Assembly (NCBI RefSeq): GCF_010091925.1
Contig: NZ_WVID01000011.1
Coordinates: 186,001 to 250,000 of the forward strand
Direction of reading: 5' to 3'
DNA from: Nostoc sp. B(2019)
GTDB taxonomy: Bacteria > Cyanobacteriota > Cyanobacteriia > Cyanobacteriales > Nostocaceae
DNA: 64,000 nt
Below, piece after piece: positions 1-9,003 of this stretch. The position numbers and the translations under genes are program-made. The notes beneath the pieces were generated by a model. That model was not told where the DNA came from. It did no database searches and saw only the letters and a program-made list of their open reading frames with translations. Positions within the stretch are counted from its first letter, which is position 1. Each line of letters begins with the position of its first letter.

Positions 1-1507
1 CTAGCAATTTAAGTTCCAAAAATAATTCTTTTCCTAAATCTGCAACAGTTACTACCAAGTCTGCTTGCACTGTTGGTGATAGGGTTGTACCACCCAAAGA
101 TTGCCGCAACTGCTGGTTAATAGCCGCTGTAAATAAAGGAATATTCTCCACTAACAAACTCAAACCTGCTGCAAAGGGATGTCCACCAAAGCGATGCAAC
201 AAATGTGCTTGGTCTTTTACCAATTGATATAAATCGACGGAATTCACTGAACGGGCGGAACCCCTTGCAAGAGGAGGGGGAGAATTCTCCTTATCTCCTT
301 CAGTCTCTATTCCTTCGGTACTCAACAAAATTGTGGGGCGGCCTGTTTCTTGTGCTACTTGTCCAGCGACTAGACCTAAGACGCCTGCTGGCCATTGGGC
401 ATCTTCTAGGACAATCACGCTAGTGGTTGATAAATCTAACTGAGTAAGTTTTTGTGCTACTTGCTTTTGCACATCTTTCTGTAAAGACTTGCGGCGGGCG
501 TTGGCTAGTTCTGTAACTTCAGCTAGTTGGTTACAAAGTTTGGCATCACGGCTAGTCAGCAATTCGACGCAGAAACTAGCATCGCCTTGGATGCGGCTGA
601 CGGCATTGATTCGCGGGCCCAAACCGAAAGAAATATCTGTGGGGCGATCGCCACTTTTCTGGCATAATTCCAATAATCGTCCTACCCCTGGTCGCCGTCT
701 TGCTGTTGCTGGTTGTTGAAAATCTGCTTGCAATCGTTGAATTCCCAACTGCGCCAAATAACGACAATCTCCACTTAACTGTACTAAGTCGGCAATTAGC
801 CCTACCGCCACTAAATCTAATAAATCCTCTAACGGATTTTGAGGCACATCAGGCAGACTTTGATACAGGGCTTCCACCAACTTATAAGCTACCGCCACCC
901 CAGAAAGATGAAACAGCTGATGTTCACTAGACAAGTAACGAGGGTTGATAATCGCTGAGACTGATGGGCGTTCTGCGGGTAAGGTGTGGTGGTCTGTAAC
1001 TATGACATCTATGCCTAGCTGTTTAGCATAAATAATCTCATTAATATTTGTGCTGCCTGTGTCGCAAGTGACAATTAACTTACAACCTTGTTTTTTTAAG
1101 TTATCAATCCCTTGATTATTGAGTCCGTGAGACTCTGTAAGGCGATTAGGAATGTAGTAAGTTAACTGGGTATTTTGGGCAAAAAACTCTCCCAAGCCAT
1201 CCCATAATACAGCTGTGGCTGTGATGCCATCAGCGTCGAAATCTCCCCAGATAGCAATCTTTTCGTTAGCACTGCGAGCCTGTTTTAATCTTGTCACCGC
1301 TAAATGCATTTCTTGCCCAAATTCAAACGGACTAGCTGGTTGATAAGATTTATGATTGATAAAAGCTGCTAGTTGTTTATCATTTTTAATTCCTCGTTGC
1401 CACAACAATTGTGCCGCATACAATCCATTTGATGCGGGTGTATGTTGTTTCACCGCTTGGATGAACCACTCTGGTGGTTGTTCTGTTGCTGATAAAATCC
1501 ACTGCAT
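1..1507 (-). CDS. recJ: Single-stranded-DNA-specific exonuclease RecJ (3' part cut by window edge)
   Basis: RecJ degrades single-stranded DNA 5' to 3' in recombination and repair. The translation starts MQWILSATEQ at 1507 and runs open to the window edge, about 502 residues. The DHH-family phosphoesterase core is visible: GDFDADGITATA near residues 88-99 and VTDHHTLP near residues 170-177, which bind the catalytic metals. The DHHA1-type motif FGGHPFAAGLSL lies near the truncated end. The C-terminal nucleic-acid-binding part lies outside the window. The gene stands alone, with a divergent AT-rich spacer upstream. The motifs leave little doubt about the family. Confidence 0.95.
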   Translation of the reverse strand, partial: MQWILSATEQPPEWFIQAVKQHTPASNGLYAAQLLWQRGIKNDKQLAAFINHKSYQPASPFEFGQEMHLAVTRLKQARSANEKIAIWGDFDADGITATAVLWDGLGEFFAQNTQLTYYIPNRLTESHGLNNQGIDNLKKQGCKLIVTCDTGSTNINEIIYAKQLGIDVIVTDHHTLPAERPSVSAIINPRYLSSEHQLFHLSGVAVAYKLVEALYQSLPDVPQNPLEDLLDLVAVGLIADLVQLSGDCRYLAQLGIQRLQADFQQPATARRRPGVGRLLELCQKSGDRPTDISFGLGPRINAVSRIQGDASFCVELLTSRDAKLCNQLAEVTELANARRKSLQKDVQKQVAQKLTQLDLSTTSVIVLEDAQWPAGVLGLVAGQVAQETGRPTILLSTEGIETEGDKENSPPPLARGSARSVNSVDLYQLVKDQAHLLHRFGGHPFAAGLSLLVENIPLFTAAINQQLRQSLGGTTLSPTVQADLVVTVADLGKELFLELKLL

Positions 1508-1645
1508 TTAAAATATTTTAAAGTTTAAAAAGTTTCTCATTCTATAGTCTGATTCTAAAATCGTCATCAACTTCGAGCTGACTTGTGAGTTATTTGGGTA
1601 TATACCCAGTACTAGTTGAGCAGGTGTCATACATTTAGCCAGCGC

Positions 1646-2284
1646 TCAAATTGGAGATTCTTCTTCGTTTGTTTGAGATTTAACAAGGGGATTGAGAATG
1701 ATTTCATTAGCAGCACTATCGGGTTTGCGGGCGCGAATTGCTGGACGCGATCGCCTATAACCTGCTCTTTCAGCTTTTTGGTGTTCGTAGTCAATTAGTC
1801 TGCCATAAAGTTCGTGCTTGCTTAAATTCATTGACAAGAAAATATGCTGGCGAACATTACCAAAACCTTTGCGGTTAAAAAACTTTAATGCTGAAGTATT
1901 GGTTGGGTCAGTATCTACTAACATAAACCGTGCCCCATCTTCAATCATGCGGGAAACGACTTTATCAACCAACTTATCTGCTACTCCTCGACGCTGAAAC
2001 TTAGGACTAACTCCTAGCCATAAAATATATCCATAAGTCCAGGATGTTTTGGTGATAATAGTTCCTAAAATGAATCCTGCTAGTTCTCCATCTGTTTCAG
2101 CAACAAGGCAATATTCTGCATCTGTGTTGTAAAGTCCAATTACCTCCCATTCGTCCCAGGTACGGTACAAGTAGGGATATAAATCGCTAGTAAATAGTTC
2201 TTCTCCCAAGTGGTAAATGGGAGCAATGTCATCAATTCCTAATTCACGAACATAAATCGTGTCATTTCCATCATAATTTGTCAT
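1646..2284 (-). CDS. GNAT family N-acetyltransferase (RimI-like)
   Basis: A 212-residue protein with a GNAT fold: a beta-rich N-terminal half and the acetyl-CoA-binding motif A around GVSPKFQRRGVADKL, where the RRGVA pyrophosphate loop is visible. It should transfer an acetyl group from acetyl-CoA to an amine; the substrate cannot be told from sequence. The last 50 residues (from about 165) are charged and lie outside the usual GNAT core. The gene has the same orientation as recJ and the downstream nuclease, but spacing of about 80-140 bp does not prove an operon. Family assignment is firm; RimI-type specificity is only a guess. Confidence 0.85.
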   Translation of the reverse strand: MTNYDGNDTIYVRELGIDDIAPIYHLGEELFTSDLYPYLYRTWDEWEVIGLYNTDAEYCLVAETDGELAGFILGTIITKTSWTYGYILWLGVSPKFQRRGVADKLVDKVVSRMIEDGARFMLVDTDPTNTSALKFFNRKGFGNVRQHIFLSMNLSKHELYGRLIDYEHQKAERAGYRRSRPAIRARKPDSAANEIILNPLVKSQTNEEESPI

Positions 2285-2365
2285 AGCTGTGGAAGTTGGG
2301 ATTTTTTAATATTAAAATCTATTTTCAAGTCAGTATCATCTAATCTAATTCGTTCTGTACTAATA

Positions 2366-3196
2366 TTAAAGTGATATTTCTCGAATATTAGCCAGATTTT
2401 GTAACAAGCTTGCGCCGTTTACGCTTAGCTGGTTATCATTAGAAATCTCTTGATCAGTAGCTTTTTTCCGTTCGCATCGTGTAGCAAACTGACAATAATC
2501 ACAAGTTTTACTATCTTCCATTACTTGTGGAAATTGCTCGTTATTTTGATAAGATTTCAGCCAATTTGTTAACTTGCTTAATAGTTGATTAAGTTTCTTA
2601 GCTGTGTTCCCATGCTGGACAGCATTGTAATTAAATTTAATATTTTGTGGTTTGCCTTCAGACTGGACAAACCAGTAAGTCATCGAAATTTTTTCTGGTA
2701 AGTATTCGCTAGTTTCAGCTAACACGTACATATAAAGACGTGTTTGCCAGTTCTGTGCTAACTTGCTTTTGCTTGGTGGCTTAGGATAAGTTTTCCAATC
2801 AAGAATTTGTGCTTGCTGGTTATCTGCAATTAATAAATCATAGATAACCGTCAGTAAATAATCTTGAACTTGCAAGGTGCGATAGTGTTCACTTTCACGA
2901 AAAGTTTGGTTATTGGTTGCAGGCGTTAAAACTTCTGGTGCTGCATTGCCAAAAGCTGACATCCATTTTTGTAGTTGAGTGTCTACTTGCAGGAAACTAT
3001 CAATTGGCAAACCCATTTCTCGCTGCTGCATCAGCAAGTGAAAACGACTACCCAAAGTCTGTCGTTCCTCATGTTCGGGATCTAAGGGAGAACTGAGTTG
3101 TTCTAAGTAGGTGTGTTGGAATTTGCGCGGACAAGCTTCTAACAAGTTCAGCTGTCCTTGAGACAGTCGCAATAGTTGAGTTGTAGTTGATAGCAT
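2366..3196 (-). CDS. PD-(D/E)XK family nuclease, RecB/AddB/Cas4-like, with probable Fe-S cluster
   Basis: A 276-residue single-domain nuclease of the RecB/AddB/Cas4 type. The motif ILDWKTY near residues 131-137 supplies the D-x-K catalytic pair, preceded by YDLLI near 119-123, which carries the first acidic residue. One cysteine sits in EACPRKFQ near residue 22, and three more form a C-x2-C-x5-C motif in CDYCQFATRC near the C-terminus. That one-plus-three arrangement is known in AddB and Cas4-like nucleases to bind a [4Fe-4S] cluster. No helicase domain or cas genes are adjacent, so its role in repair or recombination is inferred. Confidence 0.85.
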   Translation of the reverse strand: MLSTTTQLLRLSQGQLNLLEACPRKFQHTYLEQLSSPLDPEHEERQTLGSRFHLLMQQREMGLPIDSFLQVDTQLQKWMSAFGNAAPEVLTPATNNQTFRESEHYRTLQVQDYLLTVIYDLLIADNQQAQILDWKTYPKPPSKSKLAQNWQTRLYMYVLAETSEYLPEKISMTYWFVQSEGKPQNIKFNYNAVQHGNTAKKLNQLLSKLTNWLKSYQNNEQFPQVMEDSKTCDYCQFATRCERKKATDQEISNDNQLSVNGASLLQNLANIREISL

Positions 3197-3967
3197 TCTT
3201 ATATTTTAGAAGCGCTATCAAAAATATAGGCAAATTGAGGCACTAAACTAAATAGTTTCTATAGCTCGGTAAGCATTACACTGCTTGTATTCGGAACAAA
3301 GCAGAAGTAATTGGAGTTTAAAAAGCTGAGCCAGTCCTAGGCGAGTGCATTACTCAGTATTGGCGATTTTGCGAGGGTCAGGACTTGTCAAAAGCATTGA
3401 TTATTTGCAGATATTTCAGTGTATTATATGCATTTATTGTTTTAATTTATATCTTGGTTACTTTGTTAGTGCGTAAATCCTAAATGCTAGGCTTTATTGA
3501 AATTTTACACAAACGAAGTGGCTGTAAAAACTATCAGCTTACCGTACTAATTTTTTTTATAAGTAAAAAAATTATTGTGTTTTTCTGATGAAGAACTCGA
3601 ATAGTAGTTGCTTTTTGAGTATCTTACAGGCATATTAATATACTGTGCAACGTAACACAGTCTTTTTATTGAGAATTAACCAGTAGCAGTCAGTAATTAG
3701 AAGGAATTTACGTATACTTAGGTACAAATGTTTTCTATCGATCTACTCATCCCCAGCAGTGCCTTATAGATAAAAAAGAACCCGACTTAGTGGCACAAAG
3801 TTGCAGATCTGTACGTATAAGTTAGTTGTGGCTTAGTTCAGTAACTAGTTTGAGTTTTGATAACTCCAATAAGATATCCAATTATTCCGGCACGTGCATA
3901 GACAAGGTGAGCATGACCTCTGACTTAGCAGAAATCCCCTAAGCAAATCAAAAGATAGTGCAAGACT
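3197..3967. other. Intergenic, 771 bp, no gene seen
   Basis: This AT-rich spacer separates the divergent nuclease and DUF2079 genes. I saw no coding sequence, tRNA, repeat element or clear terminator. It presumably carries the promoters of both flanking genes. Confidence 0.6.
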
Positions 3968-5446
3968 ATGCCTAGCTTAATCCCTCAAGAACTAAAACTC
4001 TCTCAGGAACTACAATCTAAGACTGTGGGTTGGATAATTGGTTTGAGCGCTTTGGTATTGTTCACTTTCAGCAGTTTGAGACATGCGTTTTTTCGTTCCG
4101 GCGCTTGGGACTTAGGAATTTTTGATCAAGCGGTTTACTTAATTAGTCAGGGGCAAACACCTGTTTCATCTTTACTAAATGTTCATATCTTAGGGGATCA
4201 CGCAGCATTAATCCTCTATCCGTTGAGTTTGCTATACAAAATTTTTCCAGATGTTCATTGGTTGTTAGCTGTGCAAGCAGTGGGTTTAGCTTTGGGAGCT
4301 TGGCCAATCTGGGGTTTAGCTCGCCAAGCTGGGTTAAAGCAGGAACAAGCAATAGGTTTAGCAGTAGCCTATCTGATGTATCCGGTAGTTCTGACTAGCA
4401 ATCTGTTTGATTTTCATGCAGAAGTTTTAGCAGTTCCCGCACTTTTAGGAGCAGTTTGGGCTGCGCGTTTGGGTAAGACAGTATGGTTTGGATTAGCTAT
4501 TGTTCTTACTTTAATCTGCAAAAGTGTATTGTCACTGACTGTATTTGCAATGGGTATCTGGCTTTTCTTCTTTGAAAAAAAGCGTTTATACGGCGCGATC
4601 GCATTATTTGCGGGTGTAAGCTGGTATTTAATTGCTACTCAGGTAATCATCCCATTTTTTAGTTCTGATGCAGTAGGGGATGTGACTATAGGTTATCTAA
4701 ATGGATTAAATCGTTATAGATATTTAGGTGAAACTCCTCTAGAATTTGTCCAGAATTTGTTCCTCAGACCTAACATAATCTTGAGCAAAGTTATCTCTCT
4801 GGACACACTCAAATATTTAGCTTTGTTGTTGTTGCCAATAATCTGGGGATTATCACCTCGGCATCTATCTCCGTTAATTGGAGCACTTCCCACACTGGGA
4901 TTAAATATCCTCTCTATCTATTCTTCTCAACGAGCAATAGACAACCAGTATTCTGTACCCATCATCCCCTTTCTATTTTTGGCCATAATCTCTACTCTGG
5001 CTGCTAATAGAGGATGGCTAAAACAGGGGCGGAAAATAATCTTGTTTATGTTAATGATTTTGTTATTAGGTCTTGCAACAAGATTATCCCGGATGGATTT
5101 TAAAAATTCTCCTTTTGATTGGTCAAATTGGCAAGCAACAAATACCGCAATTACACGAATTCATACTCAGGGAGGTATTTTAACAACTCATGAAATTGTT
5201 CCTCATGTAAGCCACCGTGCCTTAGTTAATTATTATGGAGCTTGGGGTGGTGATCCTGATCTTACTAAGGATTTAGATAGTTTTGAGTATGTATTACTCA
5301 ATTTGAATCACTCAAGTTTTAAGAACAATTTTAAAACCGATGATTCTGTAAATAGCTTTATCAATCAATTAAAAGATAATCCACGTTTCAAATTGAACTA
5401 TGAGCAGCACCAGGTTTACTTGTTTGAAAGGAGATCACAGGAGTAA
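3968..5446 (+). CDS. DUF2079 multi-pass membrane protein
   Basis: A 492-residue integral membrane protein with about 10-12 hydrophobic segments. The N-terminal region contains AWDLGIFDQAVY (about residues 46-57) followed by an HILGDHAALIL stretch, both characteristic of DUF2079. The family resembles GT-C membrane glycosyltransferases in layout, and a lipid-linked sugar role is plausible but unproven. The soluble C-terminal region (about residue 385 on) contains a conserved-looking LTTHEIVPHVSHR segment. A GT2-GtrA glycosyltransferase follows 97 bp downstream on the same strand, which supports a shared role in envelope glycan synthesis. Confidence 0.85.
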   Translation: MPSLIPQELKLSQELQSKTVGWIIGLSALVLFTFSSLRHAFFRSGAWDLGIFDQAVYLISQGQTPVSSLLNVHILGDHAALILYPLSLLYKIFPDVHWLLAVQAVGLALGAWPIWGLARQAGLKQEQAIGLAVAYLMYPVVLTSNLFDFHAEVLAVPALLGAVWAARLGKTVWFGLAIVLTLICKSVLSLTVFAMGIWLFFFEKKRLYGAIALFAGVSWYLIATQVIIPFFSSDAVGDVTIGYLNGLNRYRYLGETPLEFVQNLFLRPNIILSKVISLDTLKYLALLLLPIIWGLSPRHLSPLIGALPTLGLNILSIYSSQRAIDNQYSVPIIPFLFLAIISTLAANRGWLKQGRKIILFMLMILLLGLATRLSRMDFKNSPFDWSNWQATNTAITRIHTQGGILTTHEIVPHVSHRALVNYYGAWGGDPDLTKDLDSFEYVLLNLNHSSFKNNFKTDDSVNSFINQLKDNPRFKLNYEQHQVYLFERRSQE

Positions 5447-5543
5447 AACAAAGTATTCAATTTGAGTAAAAATATGTATAAGATTTAACCTATTAAAGCA
5501 ATATTGACAAAAAACTACTCTTTTACAACCTGGATTCTGCTTT

Positions 5544-6785
5544 ATGAGTAACGACCAACTTACTTCATTGTTGCCAGTACCATCTGGCACTTTGCAGATT
5601 TCTGAACTGACTCCTACTAGAGGTGTAGGTAGTAAATTTATCCATCTCTCTCTAGTAATTCCCACTTATAAAGAACGAGACAATATTAAAAATGTTGTCA
5701 GAATATTGAGCCAGTTGTTAGATGAAGCTATTCCAGGAAATTACGAACTGATTATAGTAGACGATGATAGTCCAGACCGCACCTGGGAGGTAGCACAATC
5801 TCTGATGGAAGTGTACCCGCAGTTGCAGGTGATGCGAAGACAACAAGAGCGAGGGCTATCCTCAGCGGTGATTCGTGGGTGGCAAGCGGCCAGAGGACGT
5901 GTGCTAGGGGTGATTGATGGGGATTTGCAGCATCCACCAGAGATATTGACGCAACTATTCAGAGCAATTGAACAGGGAGCAGATTTGGCAGTAGCTAGTC
6001 GTCATGTAGAGGGAGGCGGTGTTAGTAGCTGGAGTGTTGTTAGGCGTTTTTTATCCCGTGGCGCACAAGTGTTGGGATTGACTATTTTACCAGGGGTATT
6101 GGGCAGGGTTTCTGACCCCATGAGTGGTTATTTTATGGTGCGTCGGAGTGCGATCGCAGGTGTAACACTTAATCCAGTAGGATACAAAATCCTTCTTGAG
6201 GTAATTGGACGGGGAAAGGTAGGCGAAATTGCCGAAGTTGGTTATGTGTTCTGTGAGCGTAAAGAAGGCGAAAGCAAAGTGACATGGAAGCAATATGTGG
6301 ATTACATACACCACTTATTGCGGTTGCGGATTTCTACAGGACGACTAGGCAAAATTAGTCAAAAAGTCGATTTTCCTATTGGTCGATTCCTGCGCTTTGG
6401 TTTAGTAGGATTGAGTGGCGTATTTGTGGATATGACAGTACTTTACTTGCTTAGCGATCCGACAACCTTAGCTTGGCCTTTGACACGCAGCAAAATTATT
6501 GCTGGTGAAATTGCGATTTGCAATAATTTCTTATGGAATGACGCTTGGACTTTTGCTGATGTGAGTGTAAACCAGCAGGAATGGCATCATCGCCTGAAGC
6601 GCTTTTTAAAATTCAACATCGTTTGCCTTGCTGGACTTGTGTTAAATGTGCTGGTGTTGAATTTGGTATTCAATTTTTTGATTCCTAATCGCTACATAGC
6701 TAACTTAATTGCGATCGCAGTTGCTACTATTTGGAATTTTTGGGTGAATTTGAAATTAAGCTGGCGAGTCACTGACGTGAAATAG
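5544..6785 (+). CDS. GT2 glycosyltransferase fused to a GtrA-like membrane domain (dolichol-phosphate mannosyltransferase type)
   Basis: A 413-residue two-domain protein. Residues about 35-270 form a GT-A glycosyltransferase of family 2: LSLVIPTYKERDNI opens the nucleotide-binding fold, LIIVDDDSPDRT carries the first acidic motif and GDLQHPPE the metal-binding DxD-like motif. Residues about 280-410 form a four-helix GtrA-like domain. Proteins of this design charge polyprenyl phosphate with a sugar from a nucleotide sugar and help flip it. The preceding DUF2079 gene is a likely user of the product. Sugar and acceptor cannot be named. Confidence 0.88.
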   Translation: MSNDQLTSLLPVPSGTLQISELTPTRGVGSKFIHLSLVIPTYKERDNIKNVVRILSQLLDEAIPGNYELIIVDDDSPDRTWEVAQSLMEVYPQLQVMRRQQERGLSSAVIRGWQAARGRVLGVIDGDLQHPPEILTQLFRAIEQGADLAVASRHVEGGGVSSWSVVRRFLSRGAQVLGLTILPGVLGRVSDPMSGYFMVRRSAIAGVTLNPVGYKILLEVIGRGKVGEIAEVGYVFCERKEGESKVTWKQYVDYIHHLLRLRISTGRLGKISQKVDFPIGRFLRFGLVGLSGVFVDMTVLYLLSDPTTLAWPLTRSKIIAGEIAICNNFLWNDAWTFADVSVNQQEWHHRLKRFLKFNIVCLAGLVLNVLVLNLVFNFLIPNRYIANLIAIAVATIWNFWVNLKLSWRVTDVK

Positions 6786-6875
6786 TCCGTCTTCGCAGGC
6801 TAGGTTTTTGTAGCGGTGACTTCAGGGTAATTTTGCTGAAAGCTCTAGAGGCGATGGAAAATGAAAAGCAAAAAT

Positions 6876-6928
6876 AAAAGGTAATAAGGATGAATTTTGT
6901 ATTTTTAATTCATCCCTTTACCTTTTTT
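6876..6928. terminator. Bidirectional terminator hairpin
   Basis: Near-complementary arms AAAAGGTAATAAGGATGAATT and its counterpart at 6906-6925 flank a short loop and are followed by a T run at 6923-6928. On the other strand an A-rich start gives a matching U-tract. It sits between the convergent glycosyltransferase and 67-residue membrane protein genes. Confidence 0.75.
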
Positions 6929-6941
6929 ATGTACCTGATGC

Positions 6942-7145
6942 TTATTTAATGTTAGCCTTTGCGTCCCTCACTGCGGCAAAGAAAAATAATCCTGTAAGTG
7001 GAATGCTCAATCCCAGGATAATGGCAGTTACTTGGACGCCCAAATCCGGTTGTCCAGAACCGAGTTCAAAAATTGAACCTACAGCCGCGATCGCTGTTAC
7101 ACACGAACCACCTAGAAATAATCCGCTTTTTGGAGTTAAATACAC
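6942..7145 (-). CDS. Small two-helix membrane protein, unrecognised
   Basis: A 67-residue protein with two hydrophobic segments (about residues 8-28 and 38-58), a short glycine- and glutamate-bearing turn between them and a basic C-terminus (RDAKANIK). I do not recognise a named family. It starts 12 bp after the def stop on the same strand, so it is probably co-transcribed with def. The arrangement suggests a small cyanobacterial membrane protein of unknown role. Confidence 0.65.
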   Translation of the reverse strand: MYLTPKSGLFLGGSCVTAIAAVGSIFELGSGQPDLGVQVTAIILGLSIPLTGLFFFAAVRDAKANIK

Positions 7146-7157
7146 TACTAGACCACC

Positions 7158-7721
7158 CTATGCTACTGGTTTCACCGCTTGATACGAGAAGCCATTCTTA
7201 GATAACTCTTGTGCCAAAGTCAAGGAATTTTCTACGCGATCTACAAATACCACCCCGTTGAGGTGATCCATCTCATGTTGAATGCAGCGGCCAAGCAGCT
7301 CATTAGCTTTTAATGTCCGGGGACGCCCATACTCATCTTTGTAGGCAATCTCTACAACTTCAGGACGCTTCACATCCATGTAAACATTGGGAATGCTCAA
7401 ACATCCTTCTTGAGCAACGCCAATATCACGGCTAACCTGTTTAATTGTGGGGTTAATCAGCACCAAGGGCTGATTCGCTGCATTATCTGGTTCTAAGTCG
7501 ATGACAATTAGTTGTTTATGAATTCCCACTTGGGGTGCAGCCAAACCAATGCCATCTTTGCTGTACATAGTTTGCAGCATTTCGCGCACCAGTTGGCGAA
7601 TTTCGTCATCTACTTTCGTAATCCGCTTGGCAGCTTGACGTAGCACGCGATCGCCTAAATAATGAAGCTCCAAAGGCGGATTTTTTAACTTTGTTTTTTC
7701 TACAGCAATTTCCGAGGGCAT
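7158..7721 (-). CDS. def: Peptide deformylase
   Basis: This 187-residue protein removes the formyl group from the N-terminal methionine of new proteins. All three family motifs are present: GIGLAAPQVG (about residues 58-67), EGCLS (about 105-109, metal-ligand Cys) and QHEMDHLNG (about 148-156, with the two His ligands and catalytic Glu). The length is typical of the bacterial enzyme with a short N-terminal extension. A 67-residue membrane protein follows 12 bp downstream. Confidence 0.97.
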   Translation of the reverse strand: MPSEIAVEKTKLKNPPLELHYLGDRVLRQAAKRITKVDDEIRQLVREMLQTMYSKDGIGLAAPQVGIHKQLIVIDLEPDNAANQPLVLINPTIKQVSRDIGVAQEGCLSIPNVYMDVKRPEVVEIAYKDEYGRPRTLKANELLGRCIQHEMDHLNGVVFVDRVENSLTLAQELSKNGFSYQAVKPVA

Positions 7722-7950
7722 GATTCTTGATAGCTAAATTGTGAAAATTCCTACTTTAATTCTATCAATCTCAGTTAGACCCCAGTTGAGATGCAACAAT
7801 CTACCTCATAGCAATTTCTGACTTGCTCCATATACTATGCTTTTAGGTAGTCTAGAGAAGCAACAGACTCTCACTTTAGATACAACATATAATCGTCAAA
7901 ACTTTACACTATCGAGTATAAATAGTGGTGTTATTCCACGCAAAGACGCA

Positions 7951-7988
7951 AACTGTGAACCTAGCGCCTTAGCGTTAAGTTCACAGTT
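7951..7988. repeat. Inverted repeat just upstream of ftsX-like gene
   Basis: Perfect 10-bp arms AACTGTGAAC (7951-7960) and GTTCACAGTT (7979-7988) enclose an 18-nt loop. The inner sequences CTAGCGC and GCGTTAA can extend it partly. The 3' arm ends 12 nt before the GTG start at 8001, so in the mRNA it would lie over or next to the ribosome-binding region. A similar CGCAAAGACGCAAA stretch next to it belongs to a dispersed Nostoc repeat type. Confidence 0.6.
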
Positions 7989-8000
7989 TTAGGGTGATCT

Positions 8001-8903
8001 GTGTTTAAATCTCTTACGAAACTTGATTACTTGCTCAAAGAAACTTTCCTAGGTTTAATGCGGGGAGGTTGGATGAATTGGGCTGCCGTTAGTACTGTGA
8101 CGGTGTTACTATTTTTATTCGGCTTGAGTCTGCAAACCTCTTGGCAAGTAGAAAAACTCCTTAACCAGTTTGGTAGCCAACTGGAAGTATCAGTTTATCT
8201 CGAACCGGGTACGCGGGCCGAAATCATTGAAACACTGGTGGCAAAAATGCCAGAGGTAGCCGCGATACAAACCATTACTAAAGAGCAAGCTTGGGCTAAA
8301 TTAGTTAAAGAAATGGGCATTTCGGATATTGAAGGTGCTACCCAGCAGTTAGAGGAAAATCCTCTGGTTGACGAGATAAAGGTGAAAGCGCGTAATTCTC
8401 AAGTTGTACCAACTTTAGCGACGCATTTGGCCAAGTTACCAGGAGTTGATGCGGTGCAGTATATAGATGAAGCAGTCAAACGCATTGCCCAATTGCACCA
8501 AGGTTTGAACAAGATTACTTTAACAATTACGATTATTTTGACTTTGACTGCGATCGCAGTTACTACCACCACAATACGCCTGATCGTCATGGCGCGACGC
8601 CAGGAAATTGAAATTATGCAATTAGTGGGAGCAACTTCCGTTTGGATTTATCTGCCATTTATTTTACAAGGAATTGCTTTTGGCTTAGTTGGTGGTGCGA
8701 TCGCTTGGAGTTTCATTTCTGTTATTCAACAATTCTTGGGTAAGTTGCTAGCCAAGCAACCTGAGTTTATCCAAGTTATTACCAACGGGGTTCAACTCAC
8801 TCCAGCACAGATTTTACAACTGCCCCTAATTCTTTTAAGCTTTGGTGCAGCGGTAGGATTAATGGGAAGCTTATTTGCTGTCCGGCGTTTTGCTAAAGGT
8901 TAG
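8001..8903 (+). CDS. ftsX: FtsX-like ABC transporter permease
   Basis: A 300-residue inner-membrane protein with the FtsX layout. One N-terminal helix (about residues 28-48) is followed by a periplasmic domain (about 50-165) with VSVYLEPGTRAEI at its start. Three C-terminal helices (about 175, 220 and 270) flank the conserved MARRQEIEIMQLVGAT cytoplasmic segment. FtsX pairs with the ATPase FtsE to regulate septal cell-wall hydrolases; ftsE is not adjacent here, as is usual in cyanobacteria. The start is a GTG, chosen because the reading frame opens there with the expected basic N-terminus. Confidence 0.88.
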   Translation: MFKSLTKLDYLLKETFLGLMRGGWMNWAAVSTVTVLLFLFGLSLQTSWQVEKLLNQFGSQLEVSVYLEPGTRAEIIETLVAKMPEVAAIQTITKEQAWAKLVKEMGISDIEGATQQLEENPLVDEIKVKARNSQVVPTLATHLAKLPGVDAVQYIDEAVKRIAQLHQGLNKITLTITIILTLTAIAVTTTTIRLIVMARRQEIEIMQLVGATSVWIYLPFILQGIAFGLVGGAIAWSFISVIQQFLGKLLAKQPEFIQVITNGVQLTPAQILQLPLILLSFGAAVGLMGSLFAVRRFAKG

Positions 8904-8923
8904 TCATTAGCAAAAGACAAAGC

Positions 8924-8970
8924 GCAAAGTCTGAGCGGAGGAAGCCTCCGCTCAGAACTTTGTAAGAGAG
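8924..8970. repeat. Palindromic dispersed repeat, copy 1 (47 bp)
   Basis: The core CTGAGCGGAGG (8931-8941) pairs perfectly with CCTCCGCTCAG (8945-8955), giving an 11-bp stem with a 3-nt loop. The outer GCAAAGT and ACTTTGT also pair. Related copies lie at about 12897-12931 (other strand, degenerate) and 25930-25976. This copy sits between ftsX and the DUF3598 gene and could also act as a processing hairpin. Confidence 0.7.
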
Positions 8971-9003
8971 GACAAATGACTAATGACCAAGGACAAAATC
9001 ACT

